From positions 1 to 64,000 of the forward strand of contig CALYLX010000057.1 in the NCBI GenBank assembly GCA_944990035.1: 64,000 bases of DNA. The letters run 5' to 3'. Positions 22,269 through 34,524 of this stretch are shown in pieces. The translations under genes were made by a program, and so were the position numbers. Under the pieces are notes generated by a model. It was not told the origin of the DNA, did no database searches, and saw only the letters and a program-made list of their open reading frames with translations. Every line of letters starts with the position of its first letter. Within the stretch, counting starts at the first letter, position 1. This stretch comes from Clitopilus passeckerianus. Its lineage: Eukaryota > Basidiomycota > Agaricomycetes > Agaricales > Entolomataceae.

Positions 22269-25200
22269 TTTGCATTATGATGTTATGATAGATTATTTTG
22301 AATCAACCTAATGATTGTCCTGTGTTCTTTGCCGAAGGCGCTTGGTGTTGTAGTAGACGTAGCAAAACGGGCTGATTTGTCGCAGTTGTCACGCCGGCGT
22401 CCGACTTCAGGCTTCCATTGATTGCGGTCCAAGGTGGCATCTGTGAATCAAGTCCTCGAAAGCACTCTCAACAACAACAACAACAACACAACAACTCCGC
22501 CAAATGTGTTCTCCCTTGGGACACTGCTCTCTCTTACGAGTCTCACGGAAGGTGGCTGATAACAGAACTCCACCCCTTGGGTCATCAGCAGAATGGGATC
22601 GATTTGAACCCATATCATTCCTCGACCGCGATTGACCTTGAGCTATTTTTGCGATCGCCGTGTCCTTGCGCTGGTAGTTTCTATACAAGTCATGATTAAA
22701 TGATAGCGGGGGCTATGATATCTATTCTCTTAAATCCTCGAACTTGTGTGTTCAACAAAAAAAAACCAAACCAATGCTATCACATCTGTCAGATGTGTTG
22801 ACTGGGCGTCCATCATGGGATGGCTTGGGCGTCCGCAGCTGGGCAGCAGCATCAGATAGGTTATCTGATTGAGAATTGCGGGCAGCTGGTCGACGCACAG
22901 CAGGCACTCGAGGATGGACACAGAGTAGACACAGTTCGTATATTCAGATAGACAGTCTATGGCTCGAACAGACATCCGGATCTTCGTAATCGTGTCCAAA
23001 AACTCTCAGGAAATGTACCGGATTTGTCACTGGAGGATCGGGATGTCATTCTTGAATATCCTGTGCGTATCCTCTGACCAAGAACCACCTCACAGTCGAT
23101 CATCAAGGCTTTCTCAAATGACCATTACTTGCGGCGACCCACTTGAGAAACCCGATCTTTCTCGTCCAAAATATCTATAAAACTAATCATTCTGTATCTT
23201 TTGGATGGCACTCATCGCATATTCCAAGAAACCCACTCATTGCACAGGCAGAGGCGATAATGATCAGTATCCTACCCGACTCATCATTGAGCAGGAACAA
23301 GATGCGAATTTCGATCATATTCATCGCCACCACCTGATGAGTGCCTCCATCATCGAACCGAGGGCCTAAGTGATTCAACTCAGTAATGGTCATATCAGAT
23401 GGGAATGCCATTCCATGATGAAGTTCCGGGGGTCCAGAAAACCCCACTGATTCATACCGGTTTGTCAGTTGTGGCTAGCAGAGGAAAAGCGTTCGCGGTC
23501 CCGTATCATCGAGGAAGTACGGGCCGTTGGATCTTGTGACCTCAACCTTCCCTACAGGACCTTCGTGGTATTTCCAAAGGATGCGGCCGCATCCGAGCTC
23601 CAATATAACTCAAAATCGCAATTAAGAAAATTGGGACCAAAATTAACCCTACATCTAGAAGGTGCGTGTCCTGTAGGCGAAAATAATGCCTCCCTACCGG
23701 TTTGTTTCACCAAAGCTGACCTGACTGGGCTTAATCGCTCTGTGGCACAAAGGTAAATACAAGGAATTGTCGGCAGGATTTCCCCGACCTGCAGTGGTTC
23801 AACCTGAGCTCTTTATCTCGTTAAGGCAAGCCGTTTCAATACTCGTCTCTTCACAGCAGCTCCACTCCCGATATTTCCAACGGATCCCGAACAGGGTAAT
23901 CCCCGAGGATCTGCTGTCCAGTGGTTCGAATCATATGGTACAAAGTTTGGGTACTCCCCGGCTTTTCTTTGAAATGATCGCGTCATATCAGTAGGAAGAT
24001 AAGACATCCGCTGGGGGCGATGAAGGGATCTGTGATTAGAACAGTACAGATGAAAATCAAATTACGCAGTCGGAGGTCACCATTCGCGCAACATTGGGCC
24101 GATAATCTCACGAGGCAAATACGCCCGCTTTTGCGAACGAAAAGGAGGATGGTGTAATAGGGTGTAACACCTGACGGAGAGGATTGAAAAAAATCCTACA
24201 ACGTGCCTTGGATGACACTAAATAGAAAGCGTGAGCTACAAAAGAGAGTTCAGTCATAATCACAGCATCCATCACAGCAAATCTATTCCGTCCATGAGCG
24301 CCTGGGAGAGACGAGTGGGGTGACAGAGAAGCAGATTTTCGCATCTGCTGTGATGATGGCCGTGTGATAGAAGATGATTGAGAGTCCAGAGCGTCCTATC
24401 AATCCAACGTCTCAAGCATAGCGAGGTGAGACGTACCTGGAAGATGTTGATGAGTCTGTACTAGTGAATGGAGGGGATAATTTCATGCTCAACGTCTGAA
24501 GACTGTCTAAAAAGGCTACGGCTGCCGGGAAGTTGTACCTCATCGGTGGGCTATTCACATGATGATGTGGGATTGTGGCTCCACTGTAATTGTGAAGACA
24601 AGAAGTAGAATACAAAAAAAGTGGTGACGCCGAAGTTAAGCTCTCGATGAGAATCCGGCGTATCTATGATACCGGAACATTCGGAAGCACAACTTCGCCT
24701 AAAGAACGGATGCAGAGAATTTTGGAGGGTGTGCATAATGTGGCAGAACTCGGATTGGTTCGCACTTTGAACCATGCCAATCGGCAGTAAAAGCTCGCTT
24801 GAACTATGCCGCAAGAAGCACGGAAAGTTCATTCCCAGCAGATTAAAGTTTGCGCCTTCGGAGACCTGAGCACGTACATCCACGGCGGACACATGCCAGA
24901 GAGGCACCTCGTGGCAGGAAAAATGGAAACGTTTGATGGGACTTCGGGATAGGGTTCAAGGGGGCGTGCTAGAGCAGCCAGCGCTCACTGGATAAAAGTT
25001 TGGAAGCCTTCACGCACTCGTCAGAATATCGGGGTACTCAACCAACGATTTCGGCGATTTTGATGCACCAAGTGGTGGTTCATCTGACGGATTATCGTGT
25101 TTTCTTGCTGCGAATTGATGATGATCAGACGTTGACATCTGATGACGGGCGAGGTATACGGGACATGCATAGTTGGCGGGAAGAGAGGAGATATCATTTG

Positions 25201-25817
25201 ATCAACGGTATACATCAAGAGCTGTTAATGAAGAAGTGGACAGGGGACGATCGAGATGAAAGGAACTGTTCGAGGCTGCACTGATGATGTGCAGGGTCAG
25301 AGTGATAAGGTGAACAAAATACTGATCCTTCCTCTCGATGAAATCATGATAATTTGGAGGTGTAGCAGACACAACATCTATCGTCGTTATCTTCCTACAA
25401 AGACTGCGTAGGGTATTCCCGACCGCCGATAAGGGACGCAAGGAACGTTTATCTCAGGGTCCTGGAGTCTCAGTCATTCTGCGACGAGACCGGAAATTTC
25501 TATCCACCTGGCGACCGATTGTGGGAGGACACATATGCTTACGCACTAAACGGGGACAAGGAGGAGAGGGCGTTGAGGTAGTTGTGTGGGAGAAAACGGT
25601 GATGGCCGGCAGGCCGAAATGAAAATCCATCATGATATCGGCATCTTGATAAAATAGAACCGGCGATAGCGGAGCTTCAAAAACTGTTGAGCTGGTTTGG
25701 TTTGAAATTTATTGACAATTTTTCACAAAGTTCCCACGATGGGTGTGTTTGTTGAATTCTCTTTTTCAGGCTCTGCCATCAACATCATCAGTTCGACCTG
25801 CACAGCTCCCCCTCAAC
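22269..25817. other. 3.5-kb stretch without a supported gene
   Basis: Frames of up to about 120 codons occur on both strands but none has a recognisable motif, coherent exon chain or codon pattern like the neighbours. A CAA-rich microsatellite lies near 22466-22494. A tRNA B-box-like GGTTCGAATC at about 23924 lacks a matching A box and stems. The last 100 bp are GATA-factor leader. Confidence 0.5.
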
Positions 25818-27658
25818 ATGCCCGCGATTGGATGGTCAGTCGTTTATAAAGACCTTCCTTGAGCTTCACAATGTACTGACATCTTTCTACCCCCATCTTT
25901 GTTCAAATAGTGAACAAGACCGTTCTGCAGACGACAAACCAAAGGATATAGAGTCAGAAGAGTCTGCGAAGGCTACGCAGCAAGCGCCGGCTGTCGACGA
26001 AGACAAAGCCAAGCACGACGCTCAGCGAGAACTTCAACAAGCGAACGTCGACGCGTCGAACGATAAACTGACACCAAAACAGGAGTCTTCTGAGAGCAAA
26101 GCGCCTCCAGAACCTCCAAAGTTGTCGTTTGACCCAACCCGCATCAACGTCAGTCATCATTTCTGCTCATTTTGCCATATTTTGCGCATCAATTGACCCT
26201 GATCGACAATCCCCTTCTCCAGTTTCCATCACATTACGATTCTGACAAGAAAGAGCAACATCAGCCTCAGCAACATCCTCTGCAGGCTTTCGCTGTACCA
26301 CCTCCGCCACCTCACTTTGTTATGCCCGGAAGAATAGAGCCGTATCCACCCATGTCGTCTTCGTAAGCAATACATTTTCCATATAAACCAAAAATCTTTT
26401 GTAGTTAACTTCTTTCTTCTCCTAGCAGAACACGCTACGATCCTGTCGACCCAAACAGACGTTGGGGCTCTCCACCGCCAGTGGCACAAATCCCACACTC
26501 GCCTTCTCCCTCGGTATCTTCCGCCACGCCGCCCATTCGCCGGACACCTCCACAGTCCGTAGGCGTGCCCCCACACTATCAACCAGGCTATCCTCCCATG
26601 GATCCTCAACTATCCCGCCCGTATCACTACATTCCTCCCCCGCCACGTGATATGGCCCACGGTGCTTACATGTACCACCCACCACCTCCCCATTACGAGC
26701 ATCACCCACAGCACTCGCATGATCCTCATTACAATTCCATGCCCCCTCATCTGCAAGGCCCAATGCATCCGCCCCCACCGATGCATCACCAGCCCCACCA
26801 TCAACCTCATCATATGGCTCAACAGCCGCCAAGGGATCCCTATGGCCAGTATCCCCACCCAAGTCAGACCAACGTCGCGACCGTCCTCACCGACGATGCT
26901 GCAACCAAGCTTAGTGACCGCGTACGCAGGCGCTGCTTCAACTGCTGCACCACCGACACCTCCACCTGGCGTCGTTCGAACTTGAGCCCAGGCAAAGTGG
27001 TAAGTCACTATTCTTCACGTCGTTAATTCCATTACTAACGGTTCTGTTGTAGCTCTGCAACAAATGTGGTCTATTTGAACGTACCCACTCTCGGCCTCGT
27101 CCCGAGCAATTCCCACACAAAAGAGGACCTTTGGCTTCGTCGACTCTTCGAGCTCGGTCGCCACCACAGGGTTCTCAGGCACAGGCCCCTCACGTTCAAC
27201 CTCAACTGCCGCCAATGTCCGCACCTGGTGGGCCAGGTGGTCCTCCCAACTATCCCTACACCCATCCACCACCACCGCCTCCAGGCATGGACCGCCGCGA
27301 GTACAGCTCGTCATCCGTTGGTGGGCCCAACGACCCACAATCCGCCTCCGGTCAAACCACACCCAATGGTGGTCCACCCAGTCAACCATGGCATCACCAG
27401 CAGGCCCCGACACTTCCTCCTCCCCCGGCTATCGAGCCTTCGCTGGCAGCTCAGTCGGCGTCGCCAAGGACAGGTCATATCCTTCCTCCTCTCCCTGTAC
27501 CTCAAGGTCCGTCAGGGAATGGCAGGACCTCCAACGGGAATTCGCCTGGCATGAGGAAGGCGTCGCTGGAGCAGAACGGCGATGCCAAGGTCCCAACACC
27601 ACTGTCAACGAGGCCACCCTCTGCTCGTCCTCAAGAGGCTACAGCTACTACATCCTAA
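25818..27658 (+). CDS. GATA-type zinc-finger transcription factor
   Basis: About 523 aa from exons 25818-25834, 25911-26148, 26223-26362, 26429-26999 and 27053-27658. One GATA finger lies at about residues 301-327 (CFNCCTTDTSTWRRS...GKV-LCNKCGLF), and an intron splits it just before LCNKC. The cysteine spacing is C-x2-C-x19-C-x2-C, longer than the x17/x18 of classic GATA fingers. The basic tail THSRPRPEQFPHKRGP follows. The rest is Gln/Glu-rich at the N-terminus and Pro/His/Tyr-rich before and after the finger, as in activation domains. It should bind GATA sites in the nucleus; which pathway it controls (nitrogen, iron, light, development) cannot be told. The fourth exon has a tandem TAGCAG acceptor, so one residue may vary. 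Confidence 0.92.
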
Positions 27659-30600
27659 TCATCGCCAGCTTTCGCAAAATGGTGCATGGTGCATGTGGCT
27701 TATCGGCGTCGACATGGGGTATCAGGTCGAACAACGTGCTGAATGGTTTTTTCTTCGCTTATATGTTTATCCTTTATACTTGACTTCTCTTCGTCGCTGT
27801 TCAATCCTACTTTGAACCTTACATGCTTATGTCGTTTCATTCTTTTCTACTACCTTCACCGCCGTTGACCTCTCTAGAACCTACTACCTATATGGCACAC
27901 CTCCGATCACCGGGTATCAGAATTTCTTCATCGACCTTGTGCCATCACCTTTTTTTCGCCCCCAATCCCTTGCCCACATTTGATATCTGAAACTCTGCTA
28001 TCCCTCGCACTGCCACTGTTGAGCCAGCCGAGTTGGGCAGTTGATCTTCCTTCTAAGCTGGGCGCCGCCCTTCGCCGTGTGTGTTCCTCTTCTCGCACGT
28101 CGCTACATGGAAATTCTCGTGCTATTTACACCTGTATCTATTCTCCTCCTCTCTCCTTTCCACCCCGTCGGAAAACCCACCTCGTGCTGTGAAATTGAAA
28201 GATATCGTTCCTCCTCCCCACCTTTATGCATACGTACATACAGTTCGTTATATTTTTCGAAATTGATAAGAATTATCGCTGTTTTCTTACTTTACTAGTT
28301 GTTGCCCCGACCCCGACCCCTCGATGTTTCATGTTATTACTGTCTCCGTTATATGTAACATTTTTCTGAACTGAAATAGAATCACTTCGTTTCCGCCGAC
28401 TTTTGACCAAAGAAATGTGAAAACGTGAACTTCATCGCGCGCTCTGCTGCTCTCCGAGACTCGGTCATGACACATATCGGACAGAACCCATGACCTTCCT
28501 GCTATGCACCGGATGTTCTTGGCGAAGAAAGCACCCATCATCAAATGACTTCTTCATGGTACATGAACTGATGAGGATGATCGAAGCTATGCAAGGGTTG
28601 GATCAGGACGATGGACATATGATCTACGAGTTACGAGTAATTTTAGATGCAACTCGCTGTGGTGGTGAGTTGGGCATGGTCAGCTGGTATCAGTGGCGAT
28701 ACCCATCTATTCGTTCCCGGATTTCTCGAGCGGGTGCTGTTTCTGGTTTGGTGGATCCAGTGAGGCGGCGCATTCTCGCGGATTAGGAGAGTAAGGGAGT
28801 CGGAGGTGGGGTAGATGATAGGATGAGTGAAGCTGTGGATGTGGAGGGATAGCTGCCGGAGAAGAACAGGATCTCAGGCATGCCCAAGTAGAAATATCGA
28901 TCGGTCCACCCAATCAAACAAGTGTTATCAGGGCTCGTTATTTGCAAACTACTGTACATTAGTCGCCTCCAAGCTCTGTAAACTCTTTCTTGTATATCTA
29001 TTGTAGGTATCATGTTCAACTACACCAGTATATTGGCGCACGCTATGACACCTGGTAATAATAGTTGTTTGTAGCGCAGTCCGACCCCAGCGGTGGAGAC
29101 GTGACATGAACGTGTTCCCTCCGTGAACTGAGCTGGAAGCACCAGTAACCCTCCCTCAAGGGAAAACAAATTCAAACGGCTGCTAACGATGGGACCAGGA
29201 ACTCGTCTTCAAACACATCCTCGAATTCACCGAACTTCGGAGAGTAATCGATTCAGTCGATTTCTGAGTAGTGAACTGAGCTGCAAGTGCTGCAAGCGAG
29301 TGGAGGGTATAGTGAACTCCTCGCTCTTTATGATTTCGAGGGGAACATATGTCCTTGAAGGTGGGATACGAACAGCAGAGACAACTTTTAAGCCAACCTA
29401 CTGCCTACACGACGAAAACCGAATACTGGCTAACAGAGGCGCAGTAGCGAAACTGGTTCAGATGCAGCGTGTCGGACATATCACCCCGACTGGGAAAGGA
29501 TTCGTCTCAGTCTGTCAGGCGAAGCTGCCCCTGGGTGACGTTGTATATAGACAACCTCGGCTTTACCGCGTGGAACAATGAGTCCATCTGACCAGTTCCC
29601 CACGAATGCCCTGAATCCATGGACACCGCCGCAGCGCCCAGCACACAGTCCTTCCAATCAGAATTATCAGATGAACATGATTGGACGACAGATCCGCTGA
29701 TAACCCCGTAATGCGGATTCAGAATGGCGCCAGAAGGTACCAAGAAGCACAGTTTCTGCGCCGGTCTGACAAAATAAACTGCGATAGCATGGTAAATAGA
29801 ATATGCGTTGATATGCGGCGGCCGAAGCCCGAGGTTGCCCCAACACTTTCTCCTTGCCGCCGCCGCGGTAATGTATGAGACAACTGATCCTTCTGCCAGG
29901 TAATTGTACGGGATGATGTGCAGGCCAACGGATCAAGGCGTTAGGATACGACGAAGTAAACCAGAGTACTAGCTATACCATTCGCAAGAATTCTCATAGA
30001 TTAGACTGAATAGTCATCCACGTGGGAGTGACATCACACCCACGAAACAGGTCCACAGGAGCGGACAGCACATATGCATTATACAGACTCGGAGTATCCA
30101 GTCATGCGTGCCCGATAAAACAGCCACTAAATTGGTTGTATTGGCGCGATGGTAATTGGATCCGTCGATATTTAAGGGTGTATCTCTAGAGTCACCGTAG
30201 GAAGAGAATCACGTTGAACCTCGGTAAGAAATCACACTGCCCAAAACAGAAACCAAGCACGACGAACCCAGCCGCCAACAGAATAAAGAGTCTGGAATTC
30301 TAGCTGTCCCAAAACTCCATGTCAAGCAGGTATGGCTTTGCGGTATCATCTTAGGACGACTTAGAAAGTCATCAGTACCGATGTTGAAAGATAGGACCGT
30401 GGCGGCTCGTCGACGTGAGGTGATTGCGCAAGTCATACCTCCGCAACGGGCCGGCTAGAGAAGGCATAAAACACGAGACTAGGCCGAACCCTCCCCTTTT
30501 TTGCAAACACCGTTCTCCCAATTTCTTCTAGCAGTAAACCGGCTCGAAATCTGATGTTTGTACCAAGGGCCATCGCCAAATAGGGACCTACTTGGTAAGT

Positions 30601-31291
30601 GTCTCAGCCTGGACGTGAGATTTGAACATCGCAGGAAGACCGCTAGCAAGCTCAGATGTGGTTGTAAATGAGACCCTTCACCGCTGCAGCGGAAATATCC
30701 AACCTGCGCATGCAATCGGTAATGGCGAATCATGAAGGATACTCGATTATACCCATCCCTTGCAGCATGTTCAGCTATCGACACATATTGCGCAGTCGTG
30801 AATATTCTGACATTCAATTGTCAACTGTTTTTTTGAATGTGTTCCCCAAGGTATGATCATGATGTACACCTCCAGGTGCGATAAGGACTCAGAATTACAG
30901 CCTAGGGCCTCGGATCCAATCAAGCGTAAATAGTGAAATGATCTGTCAGCGCATTATATAGTGACTCTGGTTCGGCCCAAACGCTCGACTCACCGGACGG
31001 GCAAGCGGCTGCGTGGAATTCCGTCTCACGATTATTGGTTGGATTCTGGAAAGCCTTGTCTAGGTGGGGATGGCCGTAGATTGTCATAGGCAAAGGTAGT
31101 CAACTGAAGTATTGGCTTGATTCCTTGTTGCCAAGCAATCGCGATCGCCTCGTGTAACAATCCAGGGGGTGGTATCTGGTGCGGTCACTGTGTTCTTGGA
31201 CGCGAGGTACGACGATGACGGAGTAATGCATAATAGTCACGTATCCTGCGGCTCCGCTCAACAGCATTTTCTCTGTTTCTTCTACTCAGGA
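27659..31291. other. 3.6-kb stretch without a supported gene
   Basis: The first 600 bp or so are probably GATA-factor 3' UTR (pyrimidine-rich, C/T-rich runs). From 28.3 to 31.2 kb the frames overlap on opposite strands and have no domains. No repeat array or RNA gene is apparent. The last 100 bp are leader of the membrane-protein gene. Confidence 0.5.
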
Positions 31292-32421
31292 TGTCGGTGG
31301 ACGAAGCACCGTCGATGTAAGGCTCCTTCAACCTGTAAGACTACGTTGTCGTATTGATTGATTATGCAAGGAGCAAGCCGAGTTCCCCAGACGGCGCCGG
31401 TACCGACGTAGCCGGCACAGGAGAGGAAGACACTATCGTCTGTGCAGATGCTGAGAAGGTGCCAAAGGTGGCAATTCCTCTCCCTGAGGAGGTAGAAGCA
31501 GGCCTCGATGTAACGGCCTTGCAAAGGTCAGCAACCCTTCACGAATTGGTGCTTTTGTCTGACATCTTCCCTAGGCCTGATGCCGATACGGGATCTACGC
31601 CTCAGGAGGAAAAGCCCCTCCTCTTCGTCAAAATTACTGGATTCTTCGTCTTGAATGCGATACTGCTCCTTCCTTGGATCTTGTTCTGGATTAAGATCGT
31701 GCTAGTGACGGCCCGTTCTTCAGACGCGAAGCTGACCTGGCTTGATATCTACTCAGCTGTCGTTGTATTACTTGGGTGCGTAGTCCTTCATGCACTTCCT
31801 TCTGATACTAGTAATAACCGCTATATGGGATAGCCTGATCACTCTCAACCGACTAAAAGCATACAGCTCACGATTTCCAAGGCTAAACTGGTTCTTCAAC
31901 ATAGATTACGCCCCTGACCTCATTTTCTCGACCGCCATGTTTCTAATTATAGGTAACCTCATACCAACTTTTCTGCTTCAGGTAGCTCGTACTGACACTA
32001 CTTTCTCCCCTAGGTTCTGCGGGTGTTACGCAATGGGTACTCACACATTCATTGAAAACATGGTCTATCATCTCTCGAGCCTTGACGGACGCAACGGCGA
32101 CCATAACGACTTCTTTATCCAGCTTGCTGGTGGCCGGAGCTCTCTTCGTGATCGTGCAGGCGCCTTTAGGATGGATCCGTCGTAGACGTGCACCTCTAGT
32201 TTGGGTCGCAACGTATCAGTTCATAGACGGTGAACAGACCAGCCATAGTAAGTTCTACCGCTTCAGAGCTACGCCCTTCGTATTCTCATTGCCTTCTGTC
32301 CCCCACAGCGCTCTCATTGCTCATAATATTCGTCGCAAGTACCATCTTCGTCGGAATTTTGGAATTCAGAGGCGACCACGTTGAACGCTGGTTAGGACTG
32401 TACAGTATTAGAAGGTGGTGA
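31292..32421 (+). CDS. Polytopic membrane protein, unknown family
   Basis: About 298 aa from exons 31292-31317, 31371-31775, 31834-31952, 32014-32247 and 32309-32421. The introns are 53-61 bp and phase-consistent. The second intron (31776-31833, GTGCGT...GGGATAG with a TACTAGTAATAAC branch-like run) removes what otherwise looks like a frameshift. An acidic soluble N-terminus (about 95 aa) is followed by about five hydrophobic segments: ITGFFVLNAILLLPWILFW, DIYSAVVVLLG..., DLIFSTAMFLIIG, SSLLVAGALFVIVQAPLGW and LSLLIIFVASTIFVGIL. The C-terminus is short and basic. I do not recognise the family. Its 3' end faces the GH5 gene 265 bp away. Confidence 0.75.
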
Positions 32422-32686
32422 ATATAGACTATAATTCATCTTTGTACTGAGGTATCGTCAAAAGCTGTTATACCTGCAAACATGAAGGCTGTAAGGAGTT
32501 TGACATGTCTGGCAACGAAAGCCGAAGGTGCCTTGAATGAAAGGGAACGCTGGATGGCGTTGAAAAGGTACTGATTCTGACGGTATGGTATAGTTGTAGT
32601 TTAATGACTATTTGTTATTTATTACGATCTATGCGAAGGTGTCACAGGAGTTGATAAAGAACAAACGGAGAAGCTGGCCAACAGAA

Positions 32687-34524
32687 TCAGACGCAATACA
32701 TCGAGCCAAATTCCCTTTTGGCGAGATCGACGCCCTGAGTGTACCCGTGTTCTAGGCGAATAAAATGAGTATGAAATCCCAATAGCGGACGAATGAACGA
32801 ACTCACCGAATTCCCAGAAACTACGACCGTGATCAGCCGTAGCCTGCCTAGCGTAAGCACCCGTAAAGCCTAGTTCCGGAACACGACTAGAGTGATTCGC
32901 GACTCCAGAATCGAAGAATTTGAACGCAGTATCCCAACCCTTGGAGAAACCCTCCTTGAAACGTTCGTGGTCGTAGTTTCCGGGATACTGTGACCAAAAC
33001 CCGACATGATCATCTATAGCACTCGAATCAGTAGCGTCAGAGTATAGGAGAGAGAGAAGGACATACTATAGGATTTGGATTGGCATTGTGCTTTCCTTCT
33101 CTCTTCATCGTTGTGGTTCCTCCGTGCATCGCCCCGAAGCTTCATGCCAACGGAAGGAGGGAAGGTTCCTGTCGCAACGGCATCCCTTAATCCCCACCCA
33201 GAATCACCTCCCCACTGCTTCTTGAACGTCCACCAGAACCATCCAGCGCAATGCTTCTCATACAGATCCAGCTGCGCCTGGACGAAATTCTTGACCTCGT
33301 TCGGTTCTCCTCTCAAAGAGCCGGGGTTCAAGGCGCCAGACCATTCGCCCACGATCATGCCGCCTCCGGCTTTACCAAGCCTCTCGCAAACACGAGCGAA
33401 AGTGAGCGGCGTGTCTACTTGTGGATTGAGCAGAGCTTGGGTATGAGCGGATGCTGCAGTATGAATATCGGATGGCGTGAAGCATCGGTAAAGGTGGTGG
33501 TCGAGGACGATGGGGCCAGCACCCGCCACGCTATCCACAAAGCCAGCGTACTTGTCAGGTTGCCATACTTCTCCGATGTATAGAGGGATAGCGGGGTCGA
33601 CATTGCGGAGCTCCTTGATAGCAGACGTGTAAAACGACTTGAGCACCTCGTCGTTGGGAGGTCTGGGCTCATTTATGAGCTCGATACCGACGATATTGCA
33701 GAGAGGTGGGTTATGAGTAGCTGCATGGGCCTGGAGTTGTCGGAGCAGCGTGGTGAGGACATGGATGGTATGCGTGCGGTGATGTTTTGAGTCGAAAAAG
33801 TGAGAGGGGTTGGAGGTACCAGCGTGGTCGTCTTGATTCTGTTTGCCTGGCGCGGCGTGGAGATCTGAACGAATAGCATGATTCTATGGAATTCGTGATG
33901 TAGGCGAGTGAGGTCAACGTACCGATCAACACGCCAATACCACGCTTGGCGGCGTTCTCTATCCCTCGAGTAATTCTGGCCCAAGCTCCAGAGAAGACGT
34001 GGTGAAACTCTTGAAAGTCGGTTCCAGGAAGAACAGAGGGATCTGCTCCGCAGATGTGGTAGTATCCGATCTGGCGTGGTGCGTATATTAGCTCAGGCTC
34101 AGGAACAAAGACAGGGGGGGTAGAGAAACTCACCGGAATGCGAACAGCATTGATTCCAACGTTGGAAATCCAGTCCCAGTCCTCGTCTTGGATCCACTTG
34201 TCCCAGTGGTCTTCAAGAATCTCGCGGGCCTGAGCTCCCTTGGCGACATCAAGGTCGCTCCTGGCGGGCTCGTGGGCGGAACGGTATGGATGGTCGGTTA
34301 TCCACTTCTCCAAGACAAACCAGGATCCTGTACAGCGGCGAGTAAGATTACGCCCGTCGAAATTTCGCCCAGTAAGTAGACCACTCACCCAGGTTGACGC
34401 CTCGATGCTTTCTGAAATAATAGTATTGCTTGTCGCCCACAGAGGCGATCTGCGTAACAGGAGACCCAGCCAAAGGCGATTGCCCTAGGAAAGCTTCCTT
34501 GAATTTACCAGTGATTTTATGCAT
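32687..34524 (-). CDS. Glycoside hydrolase family 5, glucan beta-1,3-glucosidase-like
   Basis: About 515 aa from six exons: 34389-34524, 34134-34327, 33923-34070, 33067-33864, 32807-33013 and 32687-32751; phases agree throughout. GH5 landmarks: RGVNLGSWFVLEKWI near the start, NAVRIPIGYY, VLIDLHAAPGKQNQDDHAG, the proton-donor motif ELINEPRP (Glu225) and the nucleophile GEWSGAL (Glu333), then GWFWWTFKKQW. No signal peptide precedes RGVNLGSW, which fits the intracellular YBR056W-like branch of yeast rather than secreted Exg1. It probably acts on beta-glucosides or beta-1,3-glucan oligomers inside the cell; the true substrate is not known. The C-terminal 90 residues (HVGFWSQYPGNYDHERF onward) are also seen in that branch, as I recall. 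Confidence 0.93.

Noticed and set aside
22590..22625. Possible tRNA T-loop on the minus strand (GGTTCAAATC)
   Set aside because: Flanking sequence does not fold into cloverleaf arms.
23915..23945. tRNA B-box-like GGTTCGAATC
   Set aside because: No A box at proper distance and neither the T-stem nor the acceptor stem pairs.
31776..31833. Apparent frameshift in the membrane-protein gene
   Set aside because: A canonical 58-bp intron (GTGCGT donor, branch-like TACTAGTAATAAC, TAG acceptor) joins the two frames in phase, so no frameshift is needed.
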